A stretch of 64,000 nt of DNA, taken from contig NZ_FXTJ01000005.1 of assembly GCF_900182545.1 (NCBI RefSeq), positions 186,001-250,000 on the forward strand. Direction: 5' to 3'. Shown here in pieces: positions 59,940-64,000 of this stretch. This DNA comes from Geodermatophilus aquaeductus. Lineage in GTDB: Bacteria > Actinomycetota > Actinomycetes > Mycobacteriales > Geodermatophilaceae. How positions within the stretch are numbered: position 1 is the stretch's first letter; the number at the start of each line of letters is the position of its first letter. The notes beneath the pieces are model-generated. The model was given only the letters and a program-made list of their open reading frames with translations, was not told the origin of the DNA and ran no database searches. The translations under genes were made by a program, and so were the position numbers.

Positions 59940-60539
59940 ATGGCGTCCATGGCCGCTCAAGTCGCCGCAGCACCCCTGACCTCGGTGTCCGGCACCTGGC
60001 AGCGCCACGTCTCCGCACGCTTCTCCGAGCAGGCATTGGAGGGGCGGCGCGGTCACGGCAGGTGGGGGACCAGTCACGGCTTTGCCGTGCTCTATCTGGG
60101 GCGGCCCACCGACTCGGTGATCATCGAGGCTTACCGGCACCTGGTCGATCCCGTCCTCGACGAGCTGCCGACCACGGCGCTGGCGCCCCGGGTGCTGGTG
60201 ACCGCGTCAGTGTCGGTCACCGACATCGTCGACCTGCGTACGGCAGTCGGCCGGATGCACACCGGCTTGACCATGCCCGACCTGACGTCGGCGACCCACG
60301 ACCGGGAGGCCTACGCCCGCTGCCAGGAGGTCGCCCAGGTGGCTCATCAGCTGGGACGCCATGGCATCCTAGCGCCCTCGGCGACCCAGGCCGGTGAAAC
60401 CCTGGTGCTGTTCATGGACCGGCTTCCCGACCACGAACGGCCCGTCCGCAGCACCGACGACCAGCTGTGGACCCAGCTGCCCGCCGATCCCCGGCGGCCG
60501 CAGGCACCTCGCCTGCGGGTTGTCCGCGATGAGATCTAG
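59940..60539 (+). CDS. RES-domain toxin
   Basis: 199 residues from ATG 59940. The three RES residues are in place: Arg22 (TWQRHVSARF), Glu63 (DSVIIEAYRHLVD) and Ser147 (HGILAPSATQAGE). The motif HGRWGTSHGFAVLYLGRP corresponds to the usual GRWN..G...LY. RES toxins such as MbcT degrade NAD+ and ParT ADP-ribosylates target enzymes; cells are protected by the adjacent Xre antitoxin. This pair probably stabilises the element and may act in defence. Confidence 0.92.
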   Translation: MASMAAQVAAAPLTSVSGTWQRHVSARFSEQALEGRRGHGRWGTSHGFAVLYLGRPTDSVIIEAYRHLVDPVLDELPTTALAPRVLVTASVSVTDIVDLRTAVGRMHTGLTMPDLTSATHDREAYARCQEVAQVAHQLGRHGILAPSATQAGETLVLFMDRLPDHERPVRSTDDQLWTQLPADPRRPQAPRLRVVRDEI

Positions 60540-60648
60540 CCAGGTCAGGACGGAACGACCACGGCGGGTGGCGGCTCGGTGCCGCAGCGCGGGGCCGCCG
60601 CCCGTCGAACGAGTGACAGCTGCCCGCCCGACGAATTCAGCCTGACCG

Positions 60649-61740
60649 ATGTCCTCTAACCCCACCCCCACGCGCGAGATCCCGCGCCATGGCCCTCCGC
60701 CGGCAACTGATCAGCCAATCCACGACGCCCTGCATGCAGCCGTCGGCGCCGGCATGCCCAGACGGTCCCTGGAGCTGTACGCGCGTTGGTGGCAGCTGGA
60801 GACCTGGCTGCGCGACTTGGCCTATGTCGAACTGCGCGCCCTACGCGGCGTCTCCTGGATCGACGCACTGAAGACCGCCACCGGGCGACAAGCCCAAGAC
60901 GCCGCCTTCACTCACATGAGCAGCGCCGACACCGACAATCCCCTCGCCTACCTGGACTACCGCCAGCTCGTGTCCTTAATCGACGATCACTGGGACCAGT
61001 GCGGATACGCGCTCATCGAGCGACAGGCCTGGGCAGGGCGGCAGATTGAGCTGGCCCGCATCCGTCACCGAATCGGTCACGTCCGGTCTGCCCATCGCGA
61101 CGACCTGGGCCGGCTGGAGCAGACCCTGCGCGACCTCGAGCGCGGCAGATTCATCAGCTACGCCTCCTACAACCGACGGCAGGTCCCCGACCCATCGGAG
61201 CATGCCGACCCAGTCACCACCGGATGGGTCCGACGCCGACATCCCACCGCGCAGCGGCTCATCGCTCACGCCCAGCGCCAATACGAGACCCGCCTACGCA
61301 TCGGGATTAGCAAGCGCCCCTGCGCCAGGTGGCCCCAGGACCTGGCCGACGCCCCTGGCCTGCTGTGGCACGCCGACTTCTACATGCGTGAACGCACCAT
61401 CGACCTGCGCCGCCTGTGGCACGACAGCGCGGTGGCCGACATCCAGCCACTGCTGGTCCACCTGCTCGCCGACAACCCATGGCACGTCGGCTTCACCTTC
61501 ACCGCAGTTGACGATGCGCAGGCGGTGTCCGACGCCGTCGGCGCAGCCTTCGACGCGGTGCTGCTCTGCTCAGGTGTCGGCCTCCGTGACGACGACCAGT
61601 GGACTCGTTGGCGTCACCGCGCGTCCGACCTGGACTACCGTGTGGCCGCCGCCGGCCCATGGACGACCATCGACGAGAACACAGTGCCGGTCAGCCTTTT
61701 TGGCGCGGGAGGGGAAGTCGAATCAACGCCCCCCTGGTGA
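60649..61740 (+). CDS. HEPN-like protein downstream of RES-Xre
   Basis: 363 residues from ATG 60649, without a good ribosome-binding site and 109 bp after the toxin gene. Residues 38-165 are helical (LELYARWWQLETWLRDLAYV) and contain Arg139-x4-His144 in ARIRHRIGHVRSAH, the ribonuclease motif of HEPN domains, in the Swt1/abortive-infection style. The C-terminal half (RRLWHDSAVADIQPLLVHLL, DNPWHVGFTFTAVDDAQAVS) is alpha/beta and unrecognised. HEPN proteins cleave RNA in many toxin-antitoxin and anti-phage systems. No separate antitoxin follows it. Confidence 0.6.
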   Translation: MSSNPTPTREIPRHGPPPATDQPIHDALHAAVGAGMPRRSLELYARWWQLETWLRDLAYVELRALRGVSWIDALKTATGRQAQDAAFTHMSSADTDNPLAYLDYRQLVSLIDDHWDQCGYALIERQAWAGRQIELARIRHRIGHVRSAHRDDLGRLEQTLRDLERGRFISYASYNRRQVPDPSEHADPVTTGWVRRRHPTAQRLIAHAQRQYETRLRIGISKRPCARWPQDLADAPGLLWHADFYMRERTIDLRRLWHDSAVADIQPLLVHLLADNPWHVGFTFTAVDDAQAVSDAVGAAFDAVLLCSGVGLRDDDQWTRWRHRASDLDYRVAAAGPWTTIDENTVPVSLFGAGGEVESTPPW

Positions 61741-62125
61741 GCCGACCGTCGAGACCTTCCGACATGCCGCTACTACCGTCCCAGATGCCCTCACGGATTC
61801 GGACTCACCACCCCGCACGGCCAGCACCGCTGCTACGCGGCCGAGAGCTGTCCTGTACCGCTACTGGACCCGCACCGGCCCCGGCTGCGGCCCGTGACGC
61901 TGCGGACCTCGATGGGGGAGGACTGCCTGCCGTCGTCGCACACAGCAGGCTGCCCATGATCCCGAGTGCAGTTGCAGCCTGAGTACTTCGACCGTCCGAC
62001 CGGTACACACCCGGTACACAACAGGTCCGTACGGAGGCGACACCTACCAACGCTGACCATCGTGCTACTAACAGGCTGACCTGCGTATTCAGCGCCTGCC
62101 AAAATCAATCGCGCTGACTGGGAGG
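61741..62125. other. right-end non-coding region of the element
   Basis: 385 bp without a gene. From 62001 it carries the candidate arm sites and the conserved right-end sequence that also occurs, degraded, at 56301-56460. Confidence 0.6.
62001..62019. repeat. candidate integrase arm site, right
   Basis: CGGTACACACCCGGTACAC, one mismatch from 42112-42130. It lies 107 bp inside attR. Confidence 0.45.
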
Positions 62126-62170
62126 GCCCTCCGGAGGCGGGTGCGCAGGTTCGAATCCTGCCGGGGGCAC
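62126..62170 (+). repeat. attR: 45-bp copy of the tRNA-Arg 3' half
   Basis: Identical to 41996-42040. It carries the 3' anticodon arm, T arm and acceptor strand but no 5' half, so it is not a tRNA gene. Confidence 0.95.
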
Positions 62171-62175
62171 AACCT

Positions 62176-62222
62176 GAGAGTGCTGGTCAGCGCGGCAACG
62201 AGCCCCGCGGGCCAGCACTCTC
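62176..62222. terminator. displaced native terminator of tRNA-Arg
   Basis: Outer 11-bp stem (62176-62186 with 62212-62222) and inner stem CGCGG/CCGCG. It begins 5 bp after attR, so before integration it lay just behind tRNA-Arg; it is now 20 kb away. Confidence 0.65.
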
Positions 62223-62432
62223 TGCATACAGGGAGAGGGCCTCGGGCAACACCCGGGCACAGCAGCGGCGCGCGCGACCGCCATGCGCTCGGCCGCCTCG
62301 TCCAGCCGGTGGCGCCGCCTCCCCTTCACGGGGAGAGCCTCAGCTGGGAGCCGGGAGTCTGCCGGCGGTCGGCCGCAGCCGTGCAGCCACCTGACCGGGC
62401 CCGTCGAGCTGCCGGAGCGTTGAGCGAACGCG

Positions 62433-63308
62433 TCAGCGCGCGTCGAGGACCTGGCGCAGCCGTGCGGCGAACGCCTCCGGCCGGCCGTGCTGGCCGAACT
62501 CGCCGCCGAGGAACCCACCGTGGTCGCTCGGGAAGACGGTGATCTCCTGGCCCAGCTCCTGGGCGGTCGCGACCGCGGTGCGCCAGGTCAGGGTGTCCTG
62601 CGACTCGATGCCGGCAGCAACGACGATCCGGCTCGGTGCCGCCCTCAGGGCTGGGACGTCGGGCCGGAAGGCGGTGATCGCGTCGGAGTCGTGCGACAGC
62701 AGAGGATCGCCGCGCGAACCGTCGTCCTCGGCCGGGAGCCCGAAGGCCGCCGGGTCCGGGGCGGTGGTGACCGAGAAGTCGTCGGTGAACTCGCCCTGCC
62801 AGGAGCTGAGCGCGATGAAGGCCGCCATGCCGTGTCCCCAGCCCTTGGCCTCGTAGACCGCCTGCACCGCGCGGGTGGCGGCGATCGCACGCTCGGCGTC
62901 AGGGAGGACGGGCAGCAGCGGGGGTTCGTGGGCGACGAGCGTCGTCACGTCGTCCGGATGCGCGGCGACCAGGGCCAGCGCCGTGACCGCTCCCCCGCTG
63001 CTGGCGAACATCTCCACCGGCCCCCCGACCGCCTCGATGATGCGGTGGACGTCGTCGGCGTGCTGCTGCGGCGTGTGCGTGGTCCGCCCGTCGGTCCGCG
63101 TGCTGCGGCCCAGGCCGCGCGGGTCGTAGGTGACCAGGGTGCGGTCGGTGAAGTGCCCCGCGAGCGTGCCGAAGCCGCTGGCGTCCATCGGTGCCCCGAT
63201 GAGGAACAGCGGCGGCCGTCCGTCCGCCGTCGGCAGGGGACCGCGGACGTCGTAGGCCAGCGATGCCTCAGGCGTGTCGAGCATGCGGGTGGCGATCACC
63301 ATGGTCAT
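62433..63308 (-). CDS. alpha/beta hydrolase
   Basis: 291 residues from ATG 63308 (a second Met at residue 3 is possible). Alpha/beta-hydrolase fold: PLFLIGAPMDASGFGTLAGH, LVTYDPRGLGRSTRTDGR, nucleophile elbow MFASSGGAVTALALV (Ser within SSGG, rather than GxSxG) and a C-terminal His in FPSDHGGFLGG. Substrate unknown. First chromosomal gene right of the element; an isolated minus-strand gene with a 262-bp gap to attR. Confidence 0.85.
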   Translation of the reverse strand: MTMVIATRMLDTPEASLAYDVRGPLPTADGRPPLFLIGAPMDASGFGTLAGHFTDRTLVTYDPRGLGRSTRTDGRTTHTPQQHADDVHRIIEAVGGPVEMFASSGGAVTALALVAAHPDDVTTLVAHEPPLLPVLPDAERAIAATRAVQAVYEAKGWGHGMAAFIALSSWQGEFTDDFSVTTAPDPAAFGLPAEDDGSRGDPLLSHDSDAITAFRPDVPALRAAPSRIVVAAGIESQDTLTWRTAVATAQELGQEITVFPSDHGGFLGGEFGQHGRPEAFAARLRQVLDAR

Positions 63309-63431
63309 GGTCGTGCAGACCCCACCGGCCCGCGGAACTCATCGCCGACCGTGCTCCGCGTCCTCCCCGGGACGCGCGCCGCCGGGGTGGCGCCTATTGA
63401 TATTCGATAGGGATGTACCGATACTCGGTGT

Positions 63432-63617
63432 ATGACTCCTGCCATCCGGTCCGCTGTCGTCGTCCTCGCGGTCCTCGTCGTGGTCGCCCTCGGGATCGCC
63501 GGCGTCGTGCTCGGGGAGGCCGACGACTCACCGGGCCTGCAGGGCCTGGGGGTCCTGCTGGCCCTCGGCGCGGTGGTCCTCGGCGTGCGGACCCTCCGCC
63601 GGCCCCGGCAGCGCTGA
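63432..63617 (+). CDS. small two-helix membrane protein
   Basis: 61 residues from ATG 63432: two hydrophobic segments (AVVVLAVLVVVALGIAGVVLG and GLGVLLALGAVVLGVRTL) around a short acidic loop, basic C-terminus. This simple topology is common and uninformative. Confidence 0.5.
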   Translation: MTPAIRSAVVVLAVLVVVALGIAGVVLGEADDSPGLQGLGVLLALGAVVLGVRTLRRPRQR

Positions 63618-63633
63618 CCGCGGCCGGGCGGGA

Positions 63634-64000
63634 TCAGGCCAGGAAGGACTCCCAGCCGGCGGCCGGGGGCGTACCCACCGGCAGGGTCCGGAGCCGGTCG
63701 AGGACGGCGGGGTCCTGCACGTCCAGCCACGCCACCAGCTGACGGAAGGACACCAGCTGCACCTCGGGCTGCCCGGCGATGGCCCGCAGGGCGTCCTCCA
63801 CGGCGTCCATGTAGATCCCGCCGTTCCACTGCTCGAAGTGGTTGCCGACGAACAGCGGTGCCCGGTTGGTGGTGTAGGCCCGTTCGAACCCGGCCAGGTA
63901 GGCGTCGCGGGCCTGCGCTCGCCAGGTGCCGTACATCGCCGGATCGCCGGACGTGTCGCCCTGGGTCTGCTTGTACATGAGGTTGTAGTCCATGGCGAGC
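63634..64000 (-). CDS. polysaccharide deacetylase-like protein, C-terminal part
   Basis: The frame is open past base 64000, so only the last 122 residues are in the window. AMDYNLMYKQTQGDTSGDPA, AYLAGFERAYTTNRAPLFVG, NHFEQWNGGIYMDAVEDALR and VSFRQLVAWLDVQDP resemble the C-terminal part of exported carbohydrate-esterase-4-like proteins of actinobacteria, in which NHFExWNGG is conserved. The catalytic part lies outside. Family call is moderate. Confidence 0.55.
   Translation of the reverse strand, partial: LAMDYNLMYKQTQGDTSGDPAMYGTWRAQARDAYLAGFERAYTTNRAPLFVGNHFEQWNGGIYMDAVEDALRAIAGQPEVQLVSFRQLVAWLDVQDPAVLDRLRTLPVGTPPAAGWESFLA

Larger units (their letters stand above)
41996..62170. mobile_element. 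integrative mobilizable element in tRNA-Arg
   Basis: The element is 20,130 bp from repeat copy to repeat copy. A tyrosine integrase lies next to attL and transcribed toward it, the usual arrangement for tRNA-inserted actinobacterial elements. It encodes a MobF relaxase but no FtsK/TraB or VirD4-type coupling ATPase and no replication initiator that I can see, so it is more likely mobilizable than self-conjugative. Cargo: Rhs protein and a possible immunity protein, GOLPH3-family protein, RES-Xre pair, HEPN-like protein, several pseudogenes. Plus-strand gene-poor stretches and lower-GC patches mark it off from the flanking chromosome. Confidence 0.9.

Noticed and set aside
60062-60397. A 111-residue plus-strand frame inside the RES gene
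   Set aside because: Arg/Gly-rich out-of-frame translation of the RES toxin gene.
62126-62170. A second tRNA-Arg at 62.1 kb
   Set aside because: Only the 3' half of the tRNA is present; the acceptor 5' strand and D arm are missing and the sequence to the left is element DNA. It is attR.
41996-62170. Element as a prophage or a self-transmissible AICE
   Set aside because: No capsid, tail, terminase, FtsK-like translocase or replication initiator was seen; the relaxase is MobF type.

Overview
The window is a high-GC actinobacterial chromosome segment. A MobF relaxase, NucS mismatch endonuclease, DUF2550, an ethylmalonyl-CoA-pathway gene set and a Rho with a large disordered insert all point to an actinomycete. 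Gene order around argS-lysA-hom-thrC-thrB-rho-rpmE-prfA-prmC-tsaC-wecA-atp is the classical actinobacterial (mycobacterial-type) order. Overall style suggests the Geodermatophilaceae (Blastococcus/Geodermatophilus/Modestobacter), but that is inference; no rRNA is present to confirm it.

1-17 kb: central metabolism and housekeeping. Three ethylmalonyl-CoA / butyryl-CoA pathway genes (crotonyl-CoA carboxylase/reductase, a tandem-domain 3-hydroxybutyryl-CoA dehydrogenase, ethylmalonyl-CoA mutase) and a PduO-type cobalamin adenosyltransferase that could supply the mutase cofactor lie within 17 kb. They are interspersed with a DivIVA-domain protein, a DUF4397 surface protein paired with a class F sortase, nucS, a GAF-EAL phosphodiesterase and murA. 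A repeated hairpin fills two convergent gene junctions (about 5.4 and 12.4 kb). One P-loop kinase-like gene (7.7-8.05 kb) is a pseudogene.

17-40 kb, all on the minus strand: argS-lysA-hom-thrC-thrB, rho, rpmE, prfA-prmC-tsaC, wecA, two AtpI-like genes and atpBEFHAGD. Two extra genes and two copies of a near-identical hairpin lie between atpD and atpC. This block makes Arg-tRNA, lysine and threonine, terminates transcription and translation, starts cell-wall glycan synthesis and makes the F1Fo ATP synthase.

40-42 kb: a DUF3105 and a DUF305 gene, then tRNA-Arg(CCG).

42.0-62.2 kb: a 20.1-kb integrative mobilizable element in the 3' half of tRNA-Arg, bounded by a 45-bp perfect direct repeat. 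It carries a tyrosine integrase, a MobF relaxase-helicase without a visible coupling protein, a secreted Rhs/YD-repeat protein with a compositionally distinct C-terminal tip and a following small membrane protein (candidate toxin/immunity), a GOLPH3-family gene, an excisionase-like gene and several decayed genes (TIGR02391 family, XRE, ArdC-like, others). A degraded copy of the right attachment region lies at 56.3-56.5 kb, suggesting accretion of two elements. The distal 5.7 kb carries a RES-Xre toxin-antitoxin pair, a downstream protein with a HEPN-type Rx4H motif and a divergent, unrecognised barrel-like protein with a Cys/His cluster. This distal cargo is the best candidate for an undescribed defence or stability system.

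62.2-64 kb: chromosome resumes with the displaced tRNA terminator, an alpha/beta hydrolase, a small membrane protein and the 3' end of a polysaccharide-deacetylase-like gene.
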